Assembly: GCF_000321225.1 (NCBI RefSeq)
Contig: NW_004451412.1
Span: 296,297 to 360,296 of the forward strand
Source: Odobenus rosmarus divergens
Lineage: Eukaryota; Chordata; Mammalia; Carnivora; Odobenidae
DNA length: 64,000 nt
Direction: 5' to 3'
Under the pieces are notes generated by a model. The model worked only from the letters and a program-made list of their open reading frames with translations, was not told the origin of the DNA and did no database searches. A program made the position numbers and the translations under genes. Shown piece after piece: positions 43,295 to 55,520 of this stretch. Numbering within the stretch: the first letter of the stretch is position 1; each line of letters begins with the position of its first letter.

Positions 43295-43465
43295 TCATAG
43301 CGTCTCAAGTGTTGGAAGATGCTTCAGAGATATGTGGCCCAGCCTCACCTAATTTATACTGAGGAAATGGAGATTCAAACACAAAGGAATGAAGCCTAAC
43401 CCAGGAACCCGGCCTGGGTCATTGGCTTCTCAGTCCATTGCTGTTTTTACTGCCTCCAGTTAGTA
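43295..43465 (-). mobile_element. MIR3-like repeat
   Basis: Reverse-orientation old SINE: 'tggaagatgcttcagagata', 'tactgaggaaatggagattc', 'acccaggaacccggcctgg'. Confidence 0.5.
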
Positions 43466-44034
43466 ATTTTAAGAAGGATAAGGAGGTAAGAAGCCAGGAG
43501 AATGCTATTCCAGGACTCTCTATTCTTGCTAGATACAAGATGATTTCACACCTTGAAAATGATTTGGTAATAATATCGTCAGAACTACCAAGATTAATTG
43601 TTTTCATCCCACTGCTCTCTTCCTCTGGTCAGCATTCTCTGGATTCCACAGTCATTAGAATTCCGAGGTTAGTGCTGAGGATACAGTGACCCATTTTCAG
43701 AATCAAAAAGATCAGCTCATCTGTCTCCTTGCCAGTCAGTGTTAGGTGTTTGCTGCTCCTTGTTTTCTTCTGCCTCCGCTCTTGAATAATTGCTTCAATC
43801 AGCAAGCTTAGTTATCTTCTCTCTGTGGTGCAGAAGGTGATAAGAAGTTGTACCAGTCCTATCCAGTGAGAGATAGTAATAAATTTTCTTTCTCATGTGC
43901 ATATATAGATCTTATCCAGTTCCTTGAGTCATAGGACTCCTGTTCTTTGACTCAGGAACATAGCAGTCATATTCTGGCTTCATGATAGCATAGGGGAAAA
44001 GGAACTTGTATAAGAAAAAAATTAAAAATTTTAT
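43466..44034. other. Unique stretch, no gene seen
   Basis: Overlapping opposite-strand frames at 43419-43607 and 43438-43689 lack known domains. Nothing else recognised. Confidence 0.5.
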
Positions 44035-44205
44035 CTAGAGCCTATACATGGCAAGATAGACCCTTTACACAATCAGTATGTGTATTACTGTCTTCATTTC
44101 TATGGGGGTAGACATTCTTGTCTTCGTTTTACAAGAAGTAAGTAACGGAGCTGTAATTCAATCCCAGATCCTTCTAATTCTACTTTGTACTGCACCATGG
44201 TGATC
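44035..44205 (-). mobile_element. MIR
   Basis: Reverse MIR: 'cctttacacaatcagtatgt', 'cttcgttttacaagaagtaa', 'ggagctgtaattcaatccca'. Confidence 0.6.
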
Positions 44206-44374
44206 AAATAGGATTAGAAAGGGATCTTTGCTTAATAGTAGATTTCTTAAAAGGACTGGATATTCACAGGCTTTGGTGCAGCAATTTCAGTTCTCATCAT
44301 CAAGTTTGTCAAACCTCTGCCCTATCTTTTTTTAGCCTCCTTATTGTAAGTAAATGTATGCAATTTAAAAAAAT

Positions 44375-45012
44375 GTACCAAACAGAAACACTAACGTGAA
44401 AAGATATATGCACCCCCATGTTCATTGCAGCATCATTTATATAGCCAACATAAAGAACATAAATGTCCATTGATGGATAAACAGATAAAGAAATTGTGAC
44501 TTATAGGGGTGCCTGGGTGGCTCAGTTGGTTGAGCGACTGCCTTCGGCTCAGCTCATGATCCTGGAGTCCCGGGATCGAGTCCCACATCTGGCTCCCTGC
44601 TCAGCAGGGAGTCTGCTTCTCCCTCTGATCCTCTTCCCTCTCGTGCTCTCTATCTCTCATTCTCTCTCTCTCAAACAAATAAATAAAATCTTAAAAAAAA
44701 AAGAAATTGTGACTTATATACACAATGGAATATTAATCGTAAAAGAGAATGAAATCTTGCCATTTGCAACAACATAGATGGGCCTCAAGAGCATTACGCT
44801 AAGTGCAATAAGTTAGACAGGGAAAGACAAATACTGTAATACTATACGATCTCCCTTATATGTGGAATCTTAAAAAAAAAAAAAAAAAGGCAAGATCATA
44901 GATACAGAGAACAGAATGGTGGTTGCCAGAGAGACAAGGGGTGGGAGAAATGGCTGAACTGGGTTTTTTATTGTTGTTTTTGTTGTTTAAATATATTGAA
45001 TAAAAAAAGAAT
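44375..45012 (+). mobile_element. LINE-1 3' end, split by a SINE
   Basis: Plus-strand L1: 'cccccatgttcattgcagca', 'ccattgatggataaacagat'. After the SINE: 'atacacaatggaatattaat', 'cttgccatttgcaacaacat', 'cttatatgtggaatctta', 'atggtggttgccagagagac'. It ends in an A-rich tail with ATTGAATAAAAAAAG. 5' truncated. Confidence 0.9.
44506..44700 (+). mobile_element. Can-SINE nested in L1, perfect 18-bp duplication
   Basis: Plus-strand copy. AAGAAATTGTGACTTATA is repeated perfectly at 44488-44505 and 44701-44718, interrupting one L1 sentence that resumes exactly. Confidence 0.97.
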
Positions 45013-45037
45013 TCCTGCACTAGGGGAAAAAAAGATG

Positions 45038-45400
45038 TAAGATTAAGTCAGCGTGGGAACTTCTGAGAAAGATTTTCCTCTTTGATAAAGCAAGGAGCCA
45101 TAAAACTAGAAAATCCTTTTTTATCACCGCTCCTTCCTTCCTGTTTGGGAAATGGGCTTGTGAGGAAGCATGAGATGCTTGGAACTGTGGCAGCCATTTT
45201 GTGACAAGGCTTCTTTCCCAATATGCTGGGGATGGAGGCAAGGAAGCACAGAAAGAGTCAGAGTCCTCGATGACATTGCTGAACTCAAAACCAATTCTGA
45301 AAACTGAAGACTTTTTGTTATGTAAGAAATGAAATGTATTTATTGTTTAAGCCTCTGTTAGTTGGGTATTCTTTTACTTGTAGCCCAAAGCATCTTAAAT
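45038..45400 (+). mobile_element. Possible old LTR-like repeat
   Basis: The 3' end ('attgtttaagcctctgttag', 'acttgtagcccaaagcatct') resembles the terminal part of common mammalian LTR elements. The family is unresolved and the 5' part is not alignable by eye. Confidence 0.4.
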
Positions 45401-45498
45401 AATATGGTTTCTTTTTGTAATGATACCTCTCAGAGAGATGTCCATCCCCAGAGGGTAACATTTTAAAAGATGTTATCTTTAATATGGGCAAAGGATCT

Positions 45499-45714
45499 GG
45501 GGTGCCTGAGTGACTCAGTCAGTTAAGCATCCAACTCTTGGTTTCAGCTCAGGTCATGAGCTCATGGATTGTGGGATCAAGCCCTGTGGTGGGCTCCACT
45601 CTCAGTGGGGAGTCAGCTTGAAGATTCTCTCCCTCTGCCCCTTCCCCGACTTGCTCTTGCCCATGCACACGTGTGTGTGCTCTCTCTCTCTCAAATAAGT
45701 AAATCTTGTTTTAA
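45499..45714 (+). mobile_element. Can-SINE, older copy
   Basis: Plus-strand copy with GGGGTGCCTGAGTGACTCAG head and an ACACGTGTGTGTG run. Eroded duplication around ATATGGGCAAAGG / AAATGGGCAAAGA. The last Can-SINE before a 9-kb gap. Confidence 0.93.
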
Positions 45715-46317
45715 AAATGGGCAAAGAGAGCAGTTATTTTAGAAACCTCATCAATCTGGCATGATGTCTTTACCCCTGAGAGTTCCACAGAGTACAATAT
45801 TACTATATTTGATTGTACCCAGAGTCATATGATCTGTGACATATACCATCTCTGCATTTGCACACCAATTTAATGCTCATGATGTCCATTCACAGACAGT
45901 ATTGCAGAATGGCACTTTGAGCCTCTTTCTTCCTCTTTGGTTGTCTGTCATCTTTACCCCTACATCAGTTGGAGCTGGTTTATTTGCCTGGTGAGTACAG
46001 GGTAAAAAAACAGTTTTTTTTTTTTAAGTACCATAGTACATCTTTGGCTTTTTCCAACTGAGTGGATTTTTAATTTTTAAAGTTGCTTTTCCATAAGAAT
46101 AGCAATACTTTATGAACATTGAAACTGTATCATTTATTTCTATCCAACTGACAGATTTTCATCATTAATGACAACCATTATGATAAGATACGTCAACCAT
46201 AGACTAATCTTCAGCAGAATCGTAAGGAACTGCAGAGATCATCTGGCCCACCCTCTTTATTTTGTACAATCCAGATTATCCCTTTTCCTGTCCTGTATGC
46301 TCCTGAGTTCTTTCATT

Positions 46318-46530
46318 TGCTCATTCATTACTTCATTTGTTCATTCATTCCTTCCTTTCTTCCTTTATCCAGAATACTTACTGAGTATCTATCACATGCT
46401 CTGCACTAGGTTGGATCCTGAGGATACAGTGATGAATACATTTTTTGACTTCACTGTGCCTATAAATCTATGAGAAGAAACAGACTCACGTGTTGCTAAC
46501 TATGATACAATTTAATAAGTGGAATAATGG
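46318..46530 (-). mobile_element. LINE-2 3' end
   Basis: Reverse L2 tail with (TCAT)n-like run, 'gtatctatcacatgctctgc', 'ggatcctgaggatacagtga', 'ttcactgtgcctataaat'. A short MIR3-like trace precedes it (46218-46285). Confidence 0.75.
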
Positions 46531-46959
46531 AGCCATAATTATGGGAGCTTAGAGGACCCATTAGTTCATTCTGACTAAGCATTTTCATCCATTTCAGTGG
46601 GTGATTAGGAAATTTAGGGGTTTGTTTTGTTTTTATTCATAGATACTTAGAATGTTTAAAGTAGAAAAAAATCAGAAGCAGCAGGTTACTTAATATGAAC
46701 GGGGAAAGAATATAAGAGTGCAGTCATTTCTCAATCAAGTTCTTTTGTATAGTGACAATTGTTTGTATGTAATCAGAGAATGAGGTCAGTCTGTATTGTA
46801 CAGTGAATTATTTCTTATTCAGCTTAACAAAATACTCTCTAGATGGGTCATTCATTGAGAGGTGAAAGTAGATTTTAAAAACATGGAGCAATATAGCCAG
46901 GATTTATTAAGTTCCTGCCATATGGCCAGAATTGTGGTAAGATTCATCACTGTCACCAT
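46531..46959. other. Unique stretch, no gene seen
   Basis: AT-rich, nothing recognised. Confidence 0.5.
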
Positions 46960-47165
46960 TATGGTAGCTAACATTTATTGAGTGCTTTCTCTGTGCACTC
47001 ACTGTAGGAAGCACTTCACATGCCTCATCTCATCTAATTCTCAAAAAAACCGTACATGGTATGGTGGTTGCTATGATACCCTCATTATACAGATAAGGAA
47101 ACTGAGGCCCTCAGATGTGTAACTTGCCCATGACATGACCACCCAGCTCCTGAGTGGCAGTTAGG
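46960..47165 (-). mobile_element. MIR, near full length
   Basis: Reverse MIR: 'ctaacatttattgagtgctt', 'tacagataaggaaactgagg', 'gtgtaacttgcccatgacat'. Confidence 0.8.
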
Positions 47166-47824
47166 ACTCTCTCAGAGCCCATGTGTAGGAGAGCTGACAA
47201 CACTGACTCTTTGGCCCTCCATTTTGTTTGTGCCTACACAGTAAGGTCCCGTGGGGCTACGTGTTCCAGACCCCATGGAGGGTAACGAATGCCCTGACCA
47301 GAATGCAGAAAGGCTTGTTTTGATTGTCCCTACAGTGGTGCACAGAATGCCCCACTTTAGGTAACTAGTAGAGATGGCTGGCACACTTAAGGGGCCACTT
47401 TAGAGAAATACCCTGTGACTTCACCACCATGCCCCTTGCTCCATGAAAGCTGTGCAGTGAGGTGCAGACTGGGCAGAGCATGGGGCACTGTACATTCTGC
47501 ATACTGCCTGGATCGACCGTCCCCTTGATTCCCCCAGTGTATAGTGACCTTGAATGAAACTGTAAACGGTATGGAGTGGCTTGCTTTGGTTTTCTGTCCC
47601 AAAGTGCTTTCTCAGTCTGGAGGATACTTTACTGACCCTCCTCTACCTTCTAACACCATGTTCTTAACTTTTCTGGGTAAAAGAAGTGAAAGATAGGGAT
47701 CTATAGTTTAGGAAGGTTTATGCTTTTTTATCACAGGGTAGAATTTTAAGCAATGATGTGAAACTATATAATCAAGTTCCATTCTCAGTCTTTTTTCTTC
47801 CATATGAAATCCTCTTCCTAAGCT
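47166..47824. other. Unique stretch, no gene seen
   Basis: Moderately GC-rich between 47220 and 47560. The minus frames at 47172-47384 and 47387-47602 are consecutive but unidentified, with no shared domain or splice evidence. Confidence 0.45.
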
Positions 47825-48160
47825 GATCTCATCCAGTCCTCTGATTCTAATCCCCATCTCTCAAATGGTGACTTCTAAAACTGTATCAGCAAGCACCACC
47901 TTTCCTATGACTCCAAACTGCTTTTCCACTTTCTACCGGACACCTGCATACAGTTGTCCCGTAGACATTTCATGCACAGGGTGTCTAAAGAGAAACTTAG
48001 GAGCTGCTCATCTGTGTTTGCTCATTCTGTTCCAGAATTCATTAACGGCCCACCCTCTGTGCCCCTCTCCAGAGCACGAGCATCCAGATGTTGCCGTCCT
48101 TTCTTCCACCATCCTGGAGCTGTCTCCATTCTAATCTGTGATTTTCACTGCCCCCTGTCA
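47825..48160 (+). mobile_element. LINE-2 ORF2 and downstream part
   Basis: Plus-strand L2: 'caaactgcttttccactttc', 'gtcccgtagacatttcatgc', 'gtgtctaaagagaaacttag'. The frames at 47865-48208 are this repeat. Confidence 0.65.
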
Positions 48161-48359
48161 TTTATCTCAAGTATTCTGATTTCAGGATTTTGTGGTGAAA
48201 TTAATTAAATAGATCTCTTGGAGATTAAACTACTTAAAATGATTGGACTGTTTGGATATGAAGAAAAAGTACACACTGAATGAACTTTGGTTATATATTT
48301 AATTCTGACAAACATGTCAGAATTCTGTCTTGATTTCAAAGCAGTTGAGGTTTGGAGCT

Positions 48360-48545
48360 TATTTCAAGCTATTCCTTTTTGCTTCTGTAGCACTTTGTAT
48401 GTTTTTCTATGCTCTCACTGGTCACATTTTCATAAGTATTTGTTTATATTTATCATTCCATTGAATAGCAGAGACTTTGCTCCTTTGGTTTGGTCTGTGA
48501 GGCCCAGCCACCACCAAGCACACTGCTAGACACAGCAAACATTTA
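48360..48545 (+). mobile_element. LINE-2 3' end
   Basis: Plus-strand L2: 'ctgtagcactttgtatgttt', 'cattgaatagcagagacttt', 'caagcacactgctagacaca'. Confidence 0.65.
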
Positions 48546-50787
48546 CCAGCGTTTGCCAGTTCAGGGAAAGAGTCACATAATATTAAAATTGAAAATAAAC
48601 CACAAATAGGCTAGGAAAGCATAATTTAATTTTCTAAGAAGTTATCAAATTGTTCTCTATTAGTAACTAGCAGCCGATCAGATGGTTTTAGAAAATCTTG
48701 GCCTTTTTCACATGAATCCACACAAAATGAGTTGTTAAATTCTGAGAATACAGTTTCTCTGCTTAAAAATCTTGAGTGGCTATGTTACCTATTAATCAGG
48801 TATCCTTTCAAATCTGATTAGAAAGCTCCTGTTTATGATTTCACCCCAAAGGATTCTAAAACTTGATGTAAAAATAAGATAGATAATATGTCATAATAAC
48901 TAGGGGAATGGTTATAAATGAGTCATGATTCAGTAGCATTAATGCCAGCGATTCGCAGTTTGGTCTTTGCCTATTTCTTTTGTGAACGACCATTATCTGT
49001 TTGATTAGGGTTGTCCTGCCCGTACTAAAACATGTTTGACTTCTAAAACGTGTGAATATCACAAAATAACAGGTATTTGTTTGTTCTTACATTTGAAGGC
49101 TAGAACCCAGCACCAGTGAGCACTACTAGTTCTGATACTTATTCTCAAAATCTTAGGTTTTTAAATGCTGCTAAGTGGAGTTAATCGCAGATCAGAAGAA
49201 TATCAAAGTCAGTGCCGTACCTGCTGCATTTAACCTGGGGTTCATCACTTTTTAACATGCCCTCCTCTATACAGAATAATTATTTTTGCTAATAACCATT
49301 TAACATCAGTAACAATCATTATTTTCTATCACTGAACAATAATTAGATTGATATGTATTTATTGATGTATCTAGTTTACTGATATATATCTAGTCTTGAA
49401 AAAAGTTATAAACAATAATGAATTCTGATTTAAAAGATACTATTCATATCCATTAAAATATTTCCTGTTTAAGATAAAATCTGCACTCACCAAACAAGAA
49501 TATCACACCTGGTAGTTCTCCGTGTTTCACTATTTTACCTGCAAGTTAAAAACTTCAAATGGTCACATACCTGACAGAAATGAAGCAACTAAAATTCGGT
49601 TTCTTCATTTTACAGTCATCAGACTATCGTTGTTTATTTGAATCTGCTCTTTAAATGCGGGAATGTATAGATTGGTGGGCTACTCGAACTGTGAAGCCAG
49701 ACTGAGCAGTTTTGAACCATTACAAACTTCTTCTGAAAAATGAATCCGTGTAGATGAATCTGCTTCCACACGGGCGTAAATGGGTGTTCTTCAAACTAAA
49801 TTCCATGTGGAATAAGTGTTTAGTAGAGATACAAATTTTAAAATGTGCTAATTTGAAGCTTATATGTATATTATTAAAATTCAGCAGTGACTACAGTAAT
49901 TGTTTGGAATTTAAACAAAAGGTTTTTGTGGGGAGAAATATTTGATCCAGTGACATTGTTTTGAATTGCCAATGCATAATGATAATAAAAAGTGGACTGA
50001 GTTTTAGTCATTTCATCCATATTTTTGTATTCTCTACATATATCACATCCCCTTATTTTCTGTACCTGGAGCAGACTACTCTCACTGCCCTGCTCTTGAG
50101 ATACTACTGATCAGTCTTGACTTATCATTGTTTTGATTTTCTACTTACTGTAACCTTCCCAGTAAACATGCATAATACCATCTACCTAGGTGGAGCCTGA
50201 ACTCTGTCTAGGATTTGGTAGTCTCCCAGTGCCTCTGGTATCTTCCACTACCTTCCCTTCCAACTTTTGTTCCCCATCCTCTGCAGTATCAGCAATTTCA
50301 CCAAATCCTCACTGTCAGAGAAAGAGGCAGGAGGTTGTCCCTCTTTATTATGTTTTAGCTTTATAATATTTCAAAATCTCAATAGTAGGAACAGTTATTG
50401 GTGAATCAGCTTCATTTGTATTTTCCAGCCCTGCTTATGATGATGTGACCTTATATTCACAGATGAATATCCATGATACACTGCCAGAGGACAAAATGCA
50501 TTTCCAAATAAATTGGTTCACCAAAGGGCAGCTGGGGTGACATCTTGCTGTTCAGCATCTTGGTATCTTTTTTTGTCAAGTAATACTGAAGGAATGTAAT
50601 GTCTCCTCAAACTGTTATAAGCATAGATTTGTCACAAACAAATGCCACAACCATTAGATTTTAGGAAATCTGGAATGGTATTAAAGTGTTTAATAGCTCT
50701 CAAAGTAAGACAGTGTTTATATGAGATTTACAACGACAGTGGAATGGGAGTCAAATTTCCTTTTAATACGATCGACTGATGAACACC
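48546..50787. other. Longest stretch without recognised repeats (2.2 kb)
   Basis: I find no Can-SINE, L1, L2 or MIR here. Frames of 60-68 residues are scattered on both strands and have no domain. It could contain conserved non-coding or intronic sequence, but nothing in the bases proves it. Confidence 0.45.
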
Positions 50788-50996
50788 GATAATAATAGCT
50801 GACATTTGCTGAGTGTTTACTATATGTGAGGCACTGTTCTGAGGACTTCACAGGTACTCTGGGGCAGGTGCACTTACTATGAGGAAACTGAGAGATCAAG
50901 TAATTTTTTCTGTATTACACAGCCAATAGGTGGCAGAGCTGGGGACTCCAGTGTGGGTGATCTGATTACAGAGACCACACTATTAATCACTACATT
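50788..50996 (-). mobile_element. MIR, near full length
   Basis: Reverse MIR: 'gctgacatttgctgagtgtt', 'gtgaggcactgttctgagga', 'cactattaatcactaca'. Confidence 0.8.
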
Positions 50997-51189
50997 CTTG
51001 GTGATACTTAAAAGTACCGTTGGGTATCACCAAATTCTGGAGACACCAGAAACTAGCAGGTATTCAGTAAATGGTTGCTGAAATAAAATCAATTATACAT
51101 AGATCCAGAAGCTGGGCAACCATATATCTTAACTGATCACAATTTCTCCATACCTATTACTAATAGGGCTTCCTTCCTTAAAAAAAATT

Positions 51190-52700
51190 CTTTAATGATG
51201 GAAATTTCCAAACATACACAGAAGTAGAGAGGGTAGTATAAGGAACCCTTGCAAATTCATCACCCAGATTTGACAGTTTTATCAACACATAACCAATCTT
51301 GTTTGCTCTGTATCCCCTCACCACCACCCAGTTGTAATATTTGAAAGGAAATTCCAGACATCACACTATTTTATTCATAAATTCTTCAGTGTGTATCTTA
51401 TCAAAAAAGGAGTCTTTAAAAATATAATCTCAATCACGTCACACCTAAAAATTAAAAATAACATCTAATATCTATTCAGTGTTTAAATTTTCCTATTTAA
51501 TAAATGTATTTTTATGGTTGGTTTGTTTGAATCAGAATCCAACTAAGGTTCTTACATTGCATTTGGTTGATCTGTTTCTTAAGTCTCTTCCTCTGTGAAC
51601 ATTCCTTCTCTTCCCCTTTTCTCTTACCATTTGTTGAAGAAACATGGTTATTTGTCCTGTAGAGTTTTCTGCATCATCTCACCCTACCTTTGGGTGAGGA
51701 AGAGTTGCTTTTAATTTCCTGAAAGCCTAGGAAGGGACAGTAGGGCAGTTGTGGACTGAGCTATCCCTACGGGAACCAGCGGCCCCTGGGAAGCCGAAAG
51801 GGACAACAGGCAGCCTGGCCGTCCTGGCGTACTGCGTGGGGGTCTCCTTTTGTGCAGTGATCCTTCCATCTTTTATATTCGTCTGATAATAAAGAGGCAT
51901 ATGAGGCACAGGCGTGCCTTCTGAATCCTCAAATAATTGTCACATGATGCTGAATGTATATTAAGTGATATGTTCTAATTCTTTGAAAACTGGTAAGTTC
52001 ATATATGTTTGAAAAAATTAATTCCCATTAACTGCGATATCATTTAATTAGAATATCCAGTGCTATGTTCATTCTTAAAATATAGGTTCAGGGAATGGAA
52101 ACTTTGGTAGTAAGGAATATGTTGGGTGATAAGTTTGAGACCATGTGAGTATCATACTCCCCAGTGGTTTTTTTACATCCATTGATGATCCTAAATCACC
52201 TGTTATATGGGGGTTGCAAAATGGTGATTTTTCTAATTTTATTGTGTCTTCTACATTATTAGTTGGCATTCTTCTGTAAAGAAGAGCTTCTCTTGTTTTT
52301 CTCCCTTGTCTTTTATTTGCTCTCTCATTATACCACCTCTCTTTCTCTTATCATTTTGTACTCATGGACTTTAAATTTTTAGAGTTTATGATACATTACT
52401 CTCATTTTTCTTTTTGATGTTCATATTGCACAAATTTGGTCAGTGGGAGACCTTTCAAACCTGTTCCTGTCGACTTTTAACATGATCCTTTAGTCTTTGG
52501 TACTTCCTTGTTTACTAGCCCAGCAAGATGTCTCAGGGTCACCTTACTGTCCCTGCCCCAGACTAAAACTCAGCCATTTCTTTAAGGATTCCCACCTCCG
52601 TCGTGGGGAATGGTATTTTAACAACCAAGATCTGAGCACTAGGTGTATGCATATTGCTTTCTTCCATGCCCTTTTGGACATGGCCCTGAGTCTTCAGACG
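51190..52700 (-). mobile_element. LINE-1 3' UTR (L1M type), with a foreign insert
   Basis: Reverse old L1 3' UTR in two blocks. The first is 51190-51690 ('ttcatcacccagatttgaca', 'gaaattccagacatcacact', 'cattgcatttggttgatctg', 'atttgtcctgtagagttttc'). The second is 52085-52700 ('catccattgatgatcctaaa', 'gcattcttctgtaaagaaga', 'cagtgggagacctttcaaac', 'cactaggtgtatgcatattg'). Between them, 51690-52085 does not match the L1 and is GC-rich at its start. Confidence 0.85.
51731..51893 (+). other. Unidentified GC-rich open segment inside the L1
   Basis: A GC-rich segment in AT-rich surroundings. The plus-strand frame starting after an in-frame TAG at 51728 stays open for 51 codons (51731-51883). It has a basic/proline middle (REPAAPGKPKGTTG) and then a strongly hydrophobic end (SLAVLAYCVGVSFCAVILPS, then FIFV) that could be a membrane helix. 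It closes with three successive stops, TGA TAA TAA, overlapping an AATAAA at 51888-51893. There is no start codon in frame. I do not recognise the product. It could be a fragment of a retrocopied gene, an unrelated repeat, or chance. Confidence 0.3.
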
Positions 52701-54726
52701 AGGGTGGAGGGAAGATATCCGGCCTTTAAACCCTGCTAAGAGAATCCCTTAATCTCTCCCAGGCCCCTTATAACTGTTGACAGTCGAGTGAACAGTATTT
52801 CCAGTTTTTCCATTCTCTGAGGATGAAAATTTGTAGGCTGTTTTCTATTCCAGTTGACTTAAAATTTTACTTGCTCTGTTGTTACCAAGGAATCATAGAA
52901 TTATAGACTCTTTACAACTTTTTACTTAAAAATTGCTTTAACCAGGGCTTCTTTACCAAGTTTGAAAATCTGGTATAAGTGAATTATAGCCCTAGAAAAA
53001 TACTCATCCACAAAATATTTTTACATAGAATTTTATTGGGTTCTTGTACTTCTAGAGTTCAGTTGTCACTATGAAACCGCACTTAAGATCCCAGTTGTGT
53101 TCCAGCCCTGTTGTGCTACGTGTAAGGGAGCTCGGGATCAATGAAGGTTTAGGTGACTTCCTTAAGATTACACACTAGCAGAAACAAGATGAGAGCCTAG
53201 GGTATTTTGTTTGGTTTTTATTCTCATGAAAAATAACTACCCCCATTTGTTATCTCAGAGTAAGTTCTGGAATGTAGTGAGAAAAGGACCTTCAAATGAA
53301 AAGAATGGCCTTATGGAGTGAAAAAAGGAGGAATAACTTTTTATTTTAAGAACAAGAGTCAATTAGAAGCAGGGAACCTGAATTTTCCAGTTTAAAAAGA
53401 ATAGAATTCTCTGTTGTTGTTCTCAAATTCCCTTTTCTTGCTTCCTCCACCCCTGATATTTAACATGAAAAGTGGCTAATATTTTTGGAGGTAGAGGCTA
53501 CACGTGGTGTTTTGGAAATGAACGAACTGTGGAACTTTTCTACCTGTGAACCAGCCCTTTCCCTGTTGTATAGCATATGTTACCTTAGACTGTCTTAAGA
53601 TAGTATCTGGGTGTGTCTGGCTGGCTTTATGAAATACTGTTACTGGTCATGGATTGTCTTATATTAGTATGTCTTAGTTGTCCATTAGCCATATGTAGCT
53701 CTTTAGTTTTATTAATGTGTGATTCTCTGTAGAAACCCTCTTATTCAGTACACCATTGTAACCGTCAGTCTGGTAAGCCTCATTAAATCTCGGCTTTGCT
53801 CCAGAGAACCAAAGCTAGCTCCAAGGCAGCACGTATCGAAGCTGTCTGTAGGCTTTGTTTGCACAAAGGGACACTTCTATTACACTGTCCTTGGTATCAC
53901 AATGGGTGGAAGAGGGAAATGTTACTGTCTTTTCTCCAGTATTTTCTTGTAGTGGGAGAGATTGATTGAGACACACAGGCAGGCACTAGAATTTGAGCAA
54001 AATAAAATGGGAGTTGTCACTGTGTCCCATCTCACCCGTTTCTCCTTGTGAGTGTATGGGGGTGGTGTGGTATGGTACAGAAGGGGCTGGAAGTTAAACG
54101 ACGCTGCAAAAATACAAGGCTGCTTAAACTGTAGGCGAACCAGGGAATGATTTTAACCCAAACTCGCTAGACTGAGAGTCTATACAATAATAGATCACTT
54201 TAATTTATTGCTTTTCAGAGAGTATAAAGTAGTCTGCAAAACATGACCTACAGACCACTGAGAACACTGATTGCAGAGTTTTTATCAGGATGAAACAGAG
54301 TTCCTGTTTCTCTTTGTGTGTAAAGGAATCCTTAGTCACTGCTGATTCTGGAATTCTTTAGTCTGGTGCTTAATTAATTTGTGTGCTGGGCAGATCTTCA
54401 TGCCATCACTGTACATGCTTCTTAACAAGGGTGATCAGGTCAATTTCTGCTGTTTTGAGATGCACCCAAACTAGAAAGGCAATTAGGAACGTGTTTCAGT
54501 TTTTATTGTTATGAAATAGTTGGATAAATAATAGTTCAAATAAGGTATAAAAAATATTCCTTAAGTTTCTGTACCTCCCACATAAAATGTTCTCTTCTAC
54601 ATTTTTTTAAAAAAATGAAAGACCCTATTCTGTGATAACTGGAGAAGAGTTAAAGACGCTTTAAAATAAACAAGAGATTTGGCTACAGTGACTATCATTG
54701 TTTGAGGCAACAAGAAAAAGTATTTC
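52701..54726. other. Largely unique 2-kb stretch
   Basis: A weak reverse MIR trace at 53095-53205 ('agattacacactagcagaaa'). Otherwise no repeat or gene recognised. The frame at 53719-53952 (77 residues) is unidentified. Confidence 0.45.
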
Positions 54727-54743
54727 TGAGGTAAAATGTTTTA

Positions 54744-54952
54744 TTTTATTTTTTTTTAAAGATTTATTTATTATTTATTTTGAGAGAGTGAGAATGAGAG
54801 AGAGAGAGAGTACATGAGAGGGGGGAAGGGTCAGAGGGAGAAGCGGCCTCCCTGCTGAGCAGGGAGCCCGATGCGGGACTCGATCCCGGGACTCCAGGAT
54901 CATGACCTGAGCCGAAGGCAGTCGCTTAACCAACTGAGCCACTCAGGCACCC
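54744..54952 (-). mobile_element. Can-SINE with perfect 17-bp duplication
   Basis: Minus-strand copy. TGAGGTAAAATGTTTTA is repeated perfectly at 54727-54743 and 54953-54969. Low divergence; same subfamily as 34763-34955. Confidence 0.97.
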
Positions 54953-54969
54953 TGAGGTAAAATGTTTTA

Positions 54970-55357
54970 AACTGGTATTTATTCAATAGCCAAGAAAATA
55001 TGTCAAACAGTTATTTTGGGAATCTGTTAAAAAAAATCTTAATACTACTAAATTCTGTTTTTAAAACTTCTTGTAATGTTCATCACAAGTTTTATTGGCT
55101 TGATTCTGAGGAGATAAAGATAAAGCATTAGAACTATGTCTGAACTGGCTTTTTGTTGTATGGATATAGATATTTGGGGGGGAGTGGTGGAGGGAAAGTG
55201 GGCGGGGGTTGGAGTTTGTGTGGATTTACTGTTACTTTACAGGTTTTGAGGCTTGTGAGACGAACTCTCTATAGACTGCCTCCTCCCTGGTGTGCTGCCA
55301 CCGGGGGAAGTTGATGCCTAGGAACGGCTACCTGGTCCACACTGGAAGGCTTCTCAG
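54970..55357. other. Unique stretch, no gene seen
   Basis: Includes a G-rich patch near 55175-55215. Nothing else recognised. Confidence 0.5.
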
Positions 55358-55520
55358 TGATTCATTAGTTCGAAAAGCATTTATTCAACTTAATATGCAT
55401 CAGGCGCTGTGCTACGCACTGGGGATACAAAGACGAATAAGGCACAAAACCAGTAAAGTGATAAAATTATGCCTACGGTTCTACAGAAGGACAAAAACAA
55501 AGCTAACCTTGATTTTATGG
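55358..55520 (-). mobile_element. LINE-2 3' end
   Basis: Reverse L2: 'aaaagcatttattcaactta', 'gcgctgtgctacgcactggg', 'gatacaaagacgaataagg'. Confidence 0.75.

Noticed and set aside
47172..47602. Two consecutive minus-strand frames in a GC-richer patch as a possible gene
   Set aside because: They do not share a frame or domain, and no start, splice or homology evidence links them.
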